Source: a virus. From it: DNA of 30,527 bases. Below are positions 18,800 through 26,149 of the stretch, in pieces. A program made the translations under genes and the position numbers. The notes beneath the pieces were generated by a model that saw nothing but the letters and a program-made list of their open reading frames with translations, was not told the DNA's origin and ran no database searches. The number at the start of each line of letters is the position of its first letter. Positions within the stretch are counted from its first letter, which is position 1. The stretch is from the IMG/VR virus record IMGVR_UViG_3300006921_000080, positions 1 to 30,527 of that record, one strand, 5' to 3'.

Positions 18800-21496
18800 A
18801 TGCCCAGTATTAGTGCATGTACTCCAGATCAACAAAAAAGAATCAGAGAATTGTCTAAAGCTATAGACACTTTTGAAGAAGCAAAAAGTACTCAGTTATT
18901 AGCTGAAGCTCAAGGTAAAGCACCAGCAATTTTGTTTAAAGATTTTTATAGAAATGTTACAGGGTTAGATTTTGATCTTGATACTAAGCCAGATTTAAAA
19001 ACTATAAATAAATTAAACAGAAGAATAAAACAATTAGATAAGAAATGGGTTAAGCCTAATAAGTTTAAAGAATTTTTCTATCTACCTGAAGTTATTATGA
19101 GTAAGAATCCTATAACTAAAAGAGTTTATGATGGCTTTGTAAAAGCAGGTAATTTCTACAGAGGTAATACTGAAAGATTTAGTAATAACTTAGGACATAT
19201 AGTTAGAAATATAGATATAGCTATAAAAGAAAAAGATGTATCTGCTAAATGGGGAAGTACTGCTCGCAATGCTGCATCCAGATTAAGACTTTTAGAAAAA
19301 AAATATCAGTTATTATTAAAAGAAAAAAAGTTTTCAGAAGCTGATCAATTTTATGATGATTTCTTAGCAGACTTAGGTTCAAGTAAAGATGTTCAATTAA
19401 AAACTTTAGATGATGCATATACATTATTTTCAGATCCTTCTAAGATAACACAAAAAGATAAGTATGGAACTGCATTAGTTGAGGCTGCAAGTGTATGGCA
19501 TGGTTCTAAAGGTAAAGAAGGAATGAAGGATAAGTTGTGGAATATACTTAAGTCTGGATTAGATGATTATGCAGCTGTTATAAGACTAAGTAAAAAAGAT
19601 GATTGGGGTTTTGAAGGTACAGAAAGAGCAATAGCAAAATTATTAGATGATTTTAAACCTCAAGATAATTATTTCCCAACACAAGTATTAGACATATTCC
19701 CTGTCATAAGTAAACTTAATGAAGGAATATTTAATAATACAAGTATAGATGGGAAAAGAGCATTTGATCCAGCTGAAGCTAAACAACATATTGATAATAT
19801 GATTAAAGAGATTAGCTCTAATTTAAAAAAGCCTGGAAATGTATATGCACAATCTGCTGTAAGTGTAAACAGACATTCTAAGAATGTGATAGATATTATA
19901 GATACATACACAAAGAATGTAGTCAAGTTTAATTACATGGCAAGAATGACTAGAAGAACTGCTGAAGGTTTAAAATCTTTAGGTGGAATGTATGGTAATG
20001 ATTTTGATAATCATTTAGACTTTATGAAAAATTATTTAAAAGATACACATGCTACAGCTACAGGGATTAACAGTGGAAACAGTGCTTTAAAATCTTTTTC
20101 AAGAGCAGCAACATCCTGGGGCTATCTTTCTAAATTAGGTCTTAATGTTAGGGGTGCTGCTAGAAATGCTACTCAATCTTTACAGAACTATATATGGTTT
20201 GGTAGAAAAGGTATATCTGATTCTTTGACTTACATTAAAGCAGAAAATTTAGAAGATCAACTTACTGAAGCTATGAAACAAGAAGGTGTATTCTTTGTTA
20301 ATATTGGTGAGTTAGCTGGTGATAATAAACTTTTTTCTGAAGTTATATTAAAAGATGGTAAGCCTACATTTGAAAATGATTCTTTTATGGATAGATTTAA
20401 TGAGAAGATGGAATCAGTAGCACAAAAAGTTTCTGATGTACCTGTTATAGGCATGCAGAGTGTTGAGAACTGGAACAGACAATTAACATTTAAGATTGCA
20501 TTTGCTCAAGAGTATAAAAGATTAATGTCTAATGATGCATTAGTAAAAGATGCATTAAGAAAGTCTGGTAAAATAACTGATGATACTAAAGCTTCTGAAG
20601 TTGCATCTCAAGTTAGAAAAAGAGTAGCTAAAAAAGCTCAAAGATTTGCATCAAATATGACTAATGAATTGCATTATGATTATAGCAGATATGCAAAGTC
20701 AAAAGCAGTTAGAGGTCCTATTGGATCTGTTTTAGGTCAGTTTACTACTTATAGTATGAACTTTATGAACTATCAAGTAAAGATAGCTAAAGCTGCAGGT
20801 AATTCTGCAATAGAAGGTAGTTGGAATAGTCCTGAAATGCAAAGAGCTATAAGATTAGGCATGACTTATATGATTATAGGTGCTATAATTGAGCCTTTAA
20901 CTAATACTACAATAACTAATCTTGTTCAGAATGATACTTATGATAGAATTGAAAACTTACATACTTGGTTATCTGGTGATGAAGATGAAAGAAAGAAAGC
21001 ATTCTTTGGTAAAGGTCCTTTATTAGGTACATTTGGTGGACCATTTATAGGAGACTTAATTAACATTGGAAATCTTGCTGGGTTTGTTAATATGGATGAA
21101 GGTTCTTTCTTATCTTATTTAGGTGCACATGAAAACTTACCAGACAATGTTAAAGATGAAAAGATGAAAGAGTTTATAAGAATATTAAATCCTCAAGTGC
21201 ATAGAACTTTTTATAATACTATACCTAGAATGATTAATGGAATGACTCTTGGCACAGCTGCATCTCAAGAATTAGCTTTATACAAAGACCCAGAGGCATC
21301 AAAAATAAAGAGAAAGTTTGCTAACTCTGCTGCTTTAAGAATGATGCCTGATCCTATGAGGGATTACCTTACACCCAAGGATGTGAAAGATGAAAGAGAA
21401 TCCAAAAGATCTGATTTCTGGGCTTATGGTAGTCAGCAAGACGACAATGGTAATCTTAATGATTTATTTAGAATGCTTCAAGAGAGACAAGACTAA
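18800..21496 (+). CDS. Large ejection/internal virion protein, 898 aa
   Basis: A GGAGA ribosome site precedes ATG 18800, which directly follows the TAA of the giant gene. The first 600 residues are helical and rich in Lys, Asp and Leu. Residues from about 620 contain a pattern common to podoviral ejection proteins: MTNELHYDYSRYAKSKAVRG, then FTTYSMNFMNYQVK. A membrane-like helix follows (about 687-709, YMIIGAIIEPLTNTTITNL), and then a Gly-rich hydrophobic stretch (about 737-763, KGPLLGTFGGPFIGDLINIG). It probably forms part of the transenvelope channel with its upstream neighbours. It is the last rightward gene, and its stop codon overlaps that of the convergent 57-aa gene by four bases. A DFDLD at about residue 57 lacks polymerase context. 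Confidence 0.65.
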   Translation: MPSISACTPDQQKRIRELSKAIDTFEEAKSTQLLAEAQGKAPAILFKDFYRNVTGLDFDLDTKPDLKTINKLNRRIKQLDKKWVKPNKFKEFFYLPEVIMSKNPITKRVYDGFVKAGNFYRGNTERFSNNLGHIVRNIDIAIKEKDVSAKWGSTARNAASRLRLLEKKYQLLLKEKKFSEADQFYDDFLADLGSSKDVQLKTLDDAYTLFSDPSKITQKDKYGTALVEAASVWHGSKGKEGMKDKLWNILKSGLDDYAAVIRLSKKDDWGFEGTERAIAKLLDDFKPQDNYFPTQVLDIFPVISKLNEGIFNNTSIDGKRAFDPAEAKQHIDNMIKEISSNLKKPGNVYAQSAVSVNRHSKNVIDIIDTYTKNVVKFNYMARMTRRTAEGLKSLGGMYGNDFDNHLDFMKNYLKDTHATATGINSGNSALKSFSRAATSWGYLSKLGLNVRGAARNATQSLQNYIWFGRKGISDSLTYIKAENLEDQLTEAMKQEGVFFVNIGELAGDNKLFSEVILKDGKPTFENDSFMDRFNEKMESVAQKVSDVPVIGMQSVENWNRQLTFKIAFAQEYKRLMSNDALVKDALRKSGKITDDTKASEVASQVRKRVAKKAQRFASNMTNELHYDYSRYAKSKAVRGPIGSVLGQFTTYSMNFMNYQVKIAKAAGNSAIEGSWNSPEMQRAIRLGMTYMIIGAIIEPLTNTTITNLVQNDTYDRIENLHTWLSGDEDERKKAFFGKGPLLGTFGGPFIGDLINIGNLAGFVNMDEGSFLSYLGAHENLPDNVKDEKMKEFIRILNPQVHRTFYNTIPRMINGMTLGTAASQELALYKDPEASKIKRKFANSAALRMMPDPMRDYLTPKDVKDERESKRSDFWAYGSQQDDNGNLNDLFRMLQERQD

Positions 21497-21666
21497 GCCT
21501 CACCTCTCTCACCATTAAACATTCCATTATGCTTTCTTACTTCTATCTCAGAAAGAAAGTAACTGATAACTTCAAACATATCTTCTAATTGTTCTTTAAA
21601 TTCTTTACTAAAGTTATCAACATTTATATTTTCTATTTGCTTCATTTGCTGTTTACTTAATGCCAT
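21493..21666 (-). CDS. Small hypothetical protein, 57 aa
   Basis: The reading frame starts at ATG 21666, one base after the nuclease gene stop, with AAAGGA at good spacing upstream. It runs to TAG at 21493-21495. The product is acidic and helical in the middle (ENINVDNFSKEFKEQLEDMF, then VISYFLSEIEV) with a short polar C-terminus (NGERGEA). No family recognised. Its stop overlaps the TAA of the convergent 898-aa gene, so the two transcription blocks meet with no gap. The start signal and spacing support a real gene despite its size. Confidence 0.65.
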   Translation of the reverse strand: MALSKQQMKQIENINVDNFSKEFKEQLEDMFEVISYFLSEIEVRKHNGMFNGERGEA

Positions 21667-21667
21667 T

Positions 21668-22021
21668 CTATTCCTTTATCATTTCTATAAATACATCTAA
21701 TGGTATTGCTACCATAGGATTTTTTCTATTTTTCTTAACTACTATTGCAGGTGTAATGCCTTCTTTGCAGTTAGCTTCACACTGCTCTACTGTCGCCCAA
21801 AAGCTTAGTCTTTCTACATTTTTACACTCAAAGCTATAAGGAATCTTCCTACGAGCAGCAGGAGAAAGAACAATGTCTTCCCCTGGCATACCCATAGTCT
21901 GGCTCTTTACATCATCTTCTTCGAGAGAAGGAAACGCTACTCTTAACTTATCTCTTAAAAGATTCTGTAATTTCCTCCCTTTAGCTTTTGAGTATCTTGG
22001 ATTAGAAGGGGAGCCCATCAT
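21668..22021 (-). CDS. PD-(D/E)XK nuclease, Holliday-junction-resolvase-like
   Basis: The sequence shows a short basic helix (YSKAKGRKLQNLLRDKLR), then MPGEDIVL with the candidate metal-binding Asp. Fourteen residues later comes SFECKN, giving the D...E-x-K signature of the PD-(D/E)XK fold. It is followed by a VEQC...A-CKEG-TPAIVVKK-R segment typical of small phage resolvase/VRR-NUC-like enzymes. Such proteins cut branched DNA during replication or packaging. The gene overlaps the upstream DUF736-like gene. AGGAGG immediately precedes two ATGs (22021 and 22018), and a GTG at 22039 is a longer alternative with a weaker site. Length (117-123 aa) suits the family. Confidence 0.7.
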   Translation of the reverse strand: MMGSPSNPRYSKAKGRKLQNLLRDKLRVAFPSLEEDDVKSQTMGMPGEDIVLSPAARRKIPYSFECKNVERLSFWATVEQCEANCKEGITPAIVVKKNRKNPMVAIPLDVFIEMIKE

Positions 22022-22307
22022 CCTCCTTCTTTCCTTCACTGAATAATTCTTCTAAACCTTTAGACTCTTTTTTCTTTCTTTGATGAGGTGGCATTTCTTC
22101 TTCTATTGGATCATCAAAAGCTATAGAAATCATTTGATTACCATTCTTATCTTTCTTAATCCAAGCAGCAAGCTCTATTTCATGTCCTCTGATTGTAGCT
22201 TTTCCTCTAAAGAAAGGCTCTTTATCTGTTTTCTTGTATTTATTCTTCCAAAGAACTCCACTACCTATGTTTTGAAATATCTTCTTTGGTTTATTCTCGT
22301 AATTCAT
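22002..22307 (-). CDS. DUF736-like small protein with SSB-type C-terminal tip, 101 aa
   Basis: Residues 12-67 read as one small beta domain: GSGVLWKN, then a charged loop, FFRGKATIRGHEIELAAWIK and NGNQMISIAFDDP. The W-K-...-G....I.-DDP pattern resembles DUF736. After a charged linker (PPHQRKKKESKGLEELFSEG) the protein ends KKEDDGLPF. That acidic tip with a terminal Pro-Phe closely matches the C-terminal peptide of bacterial SSB (ending DDDIPF), which recruits repair and replication proteins. A single-strand DNA-binding or replisome-bridging role is inferred. It sits directly upstream of the resolvase-like nuclease and overlaps it. Confidence 0.65.
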   Translation of the reverse strand: MNYENKPKKIFQNIGSGVLWKNKYKKTDKEPFFRGKATIRGHEIELAAWIKKDKNGNQMISIAFDDPIEEEMPPHQRKKKESKGLEELFSEGKKEDDGLPF

Positions 22308-22479
22308 CTTTGTCCTTTTTATCTATTATATTAATTAAGAGTGTTTCATCTTCTTTGTCATATCCAGAACTTGGATCTGTTCCTTCATCTCAGTTAGCTG
22401 CAAAGCCACAGTTATTGCATTTATAATGACATTGTAAAACTGCTACTTCAAAGCCACATATCATACAATTAGCTTTCAT
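22291..22479 (-). pseudogene. Zinc-ribbon small protein gene interrupted by in-frame TGA
   Basis: ATG at 22479 overlaps the HNH stop (ATGA). The first 29 residues carry CMIC, C17 and CNNC, a zinc-ribbon-like set, ending CGFAAN. A TGA then occurs at 22392-22390. Beyond it the same frame stays open for 32 codons of protein-like, acidic sequence (DEGTDPSSGYDKEDETLLIN) to TAA at 22293-22291, overlapping the start of the next gene as neighbouring genes do. Reading the TGA as Trp would give CGFAANWDEGTD, so a TGG-to-TGA change is likely. TGA also terminates neighbouring genes (HNH, the 85-aa protein), so a changed genetic code is unlikely. Alternatives are a functional 29-aa peptide or stop-codon readthrough. 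Confidence 0.55.
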
Positions 22480-22910
22480 TTTTTTCTTTCATGTTTTTTT
22501 CTTGAAAACTTTTTAACTAATTTACAAGAATCACATCTACAGCCTCTGTCATACCAAGCTCTACTTGGATAATGACCTTCTTCATCTTCTCTATTGCCTA
22601 TTCTTTTTTCATACTTAACTCTACCTAACTTAGTAGTTTGTCTTGCAGCTGCTGAATTACAAGCTCTATGAGAAAATGCAATATTACCCATATCCCAGAA
22701 TAGTCTGGTGTCTTCATCAAGCCAAGGCTTTTTATGTTCTATTGAGTAATCATCTACATCTACTATAAGCTTGTTACATTGATAGCATTCATCAAGTTTA
22801 AGTCTTTGAATAAGCATAAACATTATTTTTCTTTTTAGTCTATTTTGAGCTGTGGAATGGTTCATTCCAAGTTGGTCGCTTTTTTTCTTATTACTTTTAT
22901 CACTAGGCAT
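22476..22910 (-). CDS. HNH endonuclease, 144 aa
   Basis: A basic, Lys-rich N-terminus leads to HSTAQNRLKRKIMFMLIQRL (18-37), a segment typical of small phage HNH proteins. The nuclease core follows: CYQC (42-45), SIEHKKPW with His59, NIAFSHRACN with Asn76, His81 and Cys84. The His-Asn-His set and the flanking C-x2-C/C zinc pairs give a classic zinc-supported HNH. A C-terminal GCRCDSCK (123-130) and basic tail suggest a second metal site or a DNA-binding extension. It may be a homing-type nuclease or a packaging-associated nickase; the context does not decide. The ATG at 22910 lacks a Shine-Dalgarno and directly follows an inverted repeat. Its TGA overlaps the next ATG. Confidence 0.8.
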   Translation of the reverse strand: MPSDKSNKKKSDQLGMNHSTAQNRLKRKIMFMLIQRLKLDECYQCNKLIVDVDDYSIEHKKPWLDEDTRLFWDMGNIAFSHRACNSAAARQTTKLGRVKYEKRIGNREDEEGHYPSRAWYDRGCRCDSCKLVKKFSRKKHERKK

Positions 22911-22915
22911 ATATA

Positions 22916-22970
22916 GAGAGGTTAGCTATGAGGTAAATGGTATATGGTGTAGTGTGGGTGCCAACCTCTC
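22916..22970 (-). promoter_or_regulatory. Inverted repeat in leader of the HNH gene
   Basis: The arms GAGAGGTT (22916-22923) and AACCTCTC (22963-22970) pair perfectly over 8 bp around a 39-nt loop. AT-alternating flanks could extend the stem with one bulge. It fills most of the 75-bp gap between the DUF932 and HNH genes, and its 3' arm on the transcript ends five bases before the HNH start codon, which has no ribosome site. It lacks a T-run, so it does not look like a simple terminator. A translational operator or processing site is possible. Confidence 0.4.
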
Positions 22971-22985
22971 ATATATATATCTTTC

Positions 22986-23804
22986 TTAAGCTGCTATACT
23001 AATACAGCCATCAACCCATTGTTTATTATGGTTGAAGTCTGAAATAGTTTGTTTCTTATTATGCCAGAAAATATCTGTTCCAGCATTAAGAAGATCCCAA
23101 GCAGTTCGTTCATCGTATTTTTCATTGGTTAAGAAATTGTCAAAGGCTTTGCCAAAGACTCCTGTACCCATTGAAGAGAAGGTAGTTCTTCTGGCATTTG
23201 CTACATCACCTACTCTCACATAATGGTTAGGTAATTTACTACATTTGTCAGCAAAATCTTTAACACTTTCTTCAGCAGTATCTAAAACTTTCAAAGTCTT
23301 TTCAACTTCAAACTTCCAGTCTTTATTATTTATATCATGCTTGAAGATATATTCACCAAACTCATGCTTAGATGTCATACCATTTGTACAAGCTAATCTA
23401 TAAGCAAACAAAGCAAATCTTCCTGAAATGCTACCATCATATGAGTTCCACAATCCTACACCTATACCAAGATTGTCTCCTGCTACTACTTCAGCATCTA
23501 TTTCATCTGTACACTTCCAACTTTGAAAGAATTGCTTTCCATTCCAAAATTGTTTCTCTGGTTCAAACTCTAAAGTAGATCCAGCCATTACATCTTCAGC
23601 CATCTGCACCATAGTTTTATTAGGTACAAGAAGATATTCTGAAGATACTATCCCTACTTCTTTCCAAGCTGAGTTATTTGTATCATCTTCCCAGTCGGAT
23701 AAACCTTCTATTTTTACACCAAATGCTTTTGATGTCATTGTGTCTCCATATACTAATTGCTCTTTCTTTATATTTGCATATGGTGATATATTCTTTAAGT
23801 TCAT
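22986..23804 (-). CDS. DUF932-family phage/plasmid protein, 272 aa
   Basis: The central motif, DGSISGRFALFAYRLACTNGMT (about 124-145), is the hallmark of the DUF932 family, in which a strand rich in small and aromatic residues ends in CTNGM/L. The preceding FQSWKCTDEIDAEVV and GDNLGIGVGLWNSYDGS segments also fit. The molecular role of this family is unknown; in phages it is usually found with recombination and replication genes, as here. The start ATG overlaps the stop of the Gp157 gene (TAATG). Length is near the usual 250-350 aa. No nuclease or ATPase motif is visible. Confidence 0.75.
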   Translation of the reverse strand: MNLKNISPYANIKKEQLVYGDTMTSKAFGVKIEGLSDWEDDTNNSAWKEVGIVSSEYLLVPNKTMVQMAEDVMAGSTLEFEPEKQFWNGKQFFQSWKCTDEIDAEVVAGDNLGIGVGLWNSYDGSISGRFALFAYRLACTNGMTSKHEFGEYIFKHDINNKDWKFEVEKTLKVLDTAEESVKDFADKCSKLPNHYVRVGDVANARRTTFSSMGTGVFGKAFDNFLTNEKYDERTAWDLLNAGTDIFWHNKKQTISDFNHNKQWVDGCISIAA

Positions 23805-24295
23805 TATTTTAGTCCTCTTACATGTTGATTATTATTAATGTCTGCTCCAGGTATCTTCGTACCACTTTTCATAGCAGATAACATTTTCTTTTTATCTAGT
23901 TTTTTAGTTACAACTTCTACCCAATATTCATCAGGTATCTTGCTTTCATCTATTACATTTACAGAAGCAGTCTTTCCAATAGTTATTGGATTAAAGTCTG
24001 AATGCTTAGGTAGTTGTCCTATGGATTGATTAACATCTATAACCATATTCTTTATACTCTTTATAGCATTCTGTCTTATCTTTTTTTGTTTCTGTATCTT
24101 TGCAAGATATTTATCAGCAAGTTCTACATCCTGTTGAAATTTCTGGACTAAAGCCCAGATACCATCTTCTTTATGTTGAAGTTCTTGATAGAGCTCTCCC
24201 AACCTCTTTTCAATCTCTTCTTCATTAAGAAAAATATCTGAGCTAATAGTCGCAATATCAGTTGTAATATCAAATATAGATCTATTATTCTTCAT
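23804..24295 (-). CDS. Siphovirus Gp157-family protein, 163 aa
   Basis: The architecture is that of Gp157-like proteins: an N-terminal EEEIEKRLGELYQ helix, a conserved KEDGIWALVQKFQQDVELAD turn, and a Lys-rich coiled coil (KQKKIRQNAIKSIKNMVID). The C-terminal half carries the family's ITIGKTASVNVIDESKIPDEYW, then KKKMLSAMKSGTKIPGADI. The family was named for a phage-resistance association in streptococcal phages, but its biochemistry is unknown. It recurs beside recombinases and SSBs, which fits this location. It starts 11 nt inside the 3' end of the primase-helicase gene and is coupled to DUF932 by TAATG. Confidence 0.8.
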   Translation of the reverse strand: MKNNRSIFDITTDIATISSDIFLNEEEIEKRLGELYQELQHKEDGIWALVQKFQQDVELADKYLAKIQKQKKIRQNAIKSIKNMVIDVNQSIGQLPKHSDFNPITIGKTASVNVIDESKIPDEYWVEVVTKKLDKKKMLSAMKSGTKIPGADINNNQHVRGLK

Positions 24296-26084
24296 TAGTT
24301 ATTCCTTTATTTGATTTAATTAGTCTACAATTTTCTGGTTCGAGATGTACATACAAACTTTCTTTCTCTCTGTTAGCTACACAATCTAATATTAAATAAC
24401 TGATTTCTCCCTGTTCTCTGTATGCTTTTATTTGCAATACTTTATTTGCAGTATAACCTATTCTTGCACTACCTCTTGAGGCTGCAATAGCAGGTACTCC
24501 ATTCTTAGTATTCATTGACTCTTTAGTCATTTCAGAAACAGCAAATACAATCATGTTATTCTTTATAGCAACATCTCTAAGTGTAGCCATTATCTCTTCC
24601 ATCTTTGCATTCATATCATATTTATTACTTTCCATTAAACCTATATGATCAACAACAATTATTTCAGGTTTCTTTCTCATTAAGTCTATTCTTTTCTGCA
24701 ATTCAAATGGAAAGCAAGGCTTATAATCAATAGTTAGCCAATCAGAATCTTCTGAATAACTTATATCTCCATTTCTTAAGTCATTCTCTATTTCTTCATA
24801 GCTTTTACCACCTCTTATTTGCACATGTCTTATGTACATCTGTCTTGGTGACATTTCCATTTCAAGAAAGTATGTAGGCTTTTTGAAAGAAGCTATCCAA
24901 TTATGTATTAGCATAGTTTTCATAGACTTAGGTGGTGCTTGTACAATTACTAACTCTCCAGGATATATAGGAAAGTTTTCATTATATAGTTCACCTACAT
25001 CTACAGCTTTTATGCCACTTTGATAAAAGGTTACAGCTTGTTGAGCCATTTGCATGAAATCAATCATATTATTATCTTTTTTAGCACTAAATAATCTACA
25101 TGATTGCTTGCAGAATGAATCTCTTATTGAGTCATTACATCCATAATTGTTTCCACTACCATTATGACCAGAGTATGCAGATTCAACTATACCTTTCATT
25201 TCTTTCTTAGTGAAAGGTTTTTCTTCAGTCGAAACCTGCTTTCTCCAGTCTTCCATAATAAGTTTTACTATATGTTCTGGATACCTCCATCTAAACCATG
25301 CAGATAATCTAAGAGCTATCTGGTGTCTTTTTCCAAAGCCTGTCCATTTTAACATATCTTGTATACAAGGATAGTTTACTGGATCAGCATGTCTACCAAA
25401 GTCGTCTTTTGGTTTAGATATAGTAGGTTTTATTATAGATTTAGTCTTATTAGGTAATGCATCAAAGATTGGTTCCATCTCTTCTGGAAATCCATAAGTT
25501 GATATATCTTTAGCCTTAGCAGCATATTGTTTTATGTCTACTTTACTTATATCACTTATACTTATTTCATTCAATGTTAGTATTTCATCTAAATTAATTT
25601 TATATAAACCACTTTTACTATTTACAGTATTATTCAGTCTTATAATTCTAGTTTTATCAGTAACACTTACATCTGCAAAGTTAAATATACCCTTACTACT
25701 CAATGCATCTTTAACATAGTTATGAAGATCCACATGAGGTTCCCATTTAAAGGCTTGTTGAGGAATGGATATATGAAATCCTGTACCAGAAAAGAATATT
25801 TTGTGAGGAACATTTAGATCTTTAAGTAATTCAACCAAGTCTGCAGCTGAATCTCTTCCTTCTCCATATGTTTCTCCATCTACATCTATGATATGTTCTT
25901 TAGCTAAATATATCTTACCATTATACCCAGCTATCTTTCTTTTTTCTTTTACATATTTTAGAACATCTTCATCATAACAGAACAATGACATGAATCTATC
26001 TTTGCCATGTTTAACTTTATTAACTTCTAACTCATCAATAAAATTTCCTCTATTAGATAAAGATTGAGCATATTCTCTTAACAT
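24285..26084 (-). CDS. AEP-type primase fused to DnaB/RecA-like helicase, 599 aa
   Basis: N-terminal AEP-primase signatures (numbering from ATG 26084) are IIDVDG with the Asp pair 67/69, the FSGTGFHI motif with His104, and DKTRIIRLNNTVN followed by KSGLYKI. A PriCT-like part ends with YGCND, FCKQSC and RLF. The C-terminal RecA fold has P-loop QAPPKSMKT (382-390), Walker B EIIVVDHIGL (474-483), FAVSEMTKE and the arginine-finger region ASRGSARIGY. It should unwind DNA and synthesise primers at the phage fork. The P-loop is atypical (Ala for the first Gly, Met for the last). ATG 26084 has GGAG five bases upstream. An ATG at 26111 lies inside a terminator-like hairpin and is less likely. Confidence 0.85.
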   Translation of the reverse strand: MLREYAQSLSNRGNFIDELEVNKVKHGKDRFMSLFCYDEDVLKYVKEKRKIAGYNGKIYLAKEHIIDVDGETYGEGRDSAADLVELLKDLNVPHKIFFSGTGFHISIPQQAFKWEPHVDLHNYVKDALSSKGIFNFADVSVTDKTRIIRLNNTVNSKSGLYKINLDEILTLNEISISDISKVDIKQYAAKAKDISTYGFPEEMEPIFDALPNKTKSIIKPTISKPKDDFGRHADPVNYPCIQDMLKWTGFGKRHQIALRLSAWFRWRYPEHIVKLIMEDWRKQVSTEEKPFTKKEMKGIVESAYSGHNGSGNNYGCNDSIRDSFCKQSCRLFSAKKDNNMIDFMQMAQQAVTFYQSGIKAVDVGELYNENFPIYPGELVIVQAPPKSMKTMLIHNWIASFKKPTYFLEMEMSPRQMYIRHVQIRGGKSYEEIENDLRNGDISYSEDSDWLTIDYKPCFPFELQKRIDLMRKKPEIIVVDHIGLMESNKYDMNAKMEEIMATLRDVAIKNNMIVFAVSEMTKESMNTKNGVPAIAASRGSARIGYTANKVLQIKAYREQGEISYLILDCVANREKESLYVHLEPENCRLIKSNKGITNEE

Positions 26085-26098
26085 TTTTACTCCAGATG

Positions 26099-26129
26099 AA
26101 AAAGGGAGCATTGCAATAACACTCCCTTT
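26099..26129 (-). terminator. Terminator/attenuator-like hairpin between the SSB-like and primase-helicase genes
   Basis: On the leftward transcript, AAAGGGAG and CTCCCTTT pair over 8 bp around a 13-nt loop, followed by a five-T run (CTCCCTTTTTC). The short T-run and the position inside an operon argue for partial termination or mRNA processing rather than a strong stop. The hairpin lies 20 bases downstream of the SSB-like stop codon. On the rightward strand no T-run of four or more follows the hairpin. Confidence 0.5.
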
Positions 26130-26149
26130 AGTTTATTAAGTATTACTTT

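Noticed and set aside
18968-18985. DFDLD near residue 57 of the 898-aa protein as a second polymerase motif
   Set aside because: It lacks the upstream Arg-Pro element, the surrounding hydrophobic strands and a Lys-bearing first barrel; it looks like a chance acidic stretch in a helical protein.
21494-21540. Terminator from the GGTGAGAGAGGTGAGG-like sequence at the convergent junction
   Set aside because: The two halves are direct rather than inverted repeats, and no T-run follows on either strand.
22291-22479. Reassignment of TGA to Trp in this phage
   Set aside because: Long genes use TGG for Trp and contain no in-frame TGA, while several genes terminate at TGA (HNH, 85-aa and 74-aa genes).
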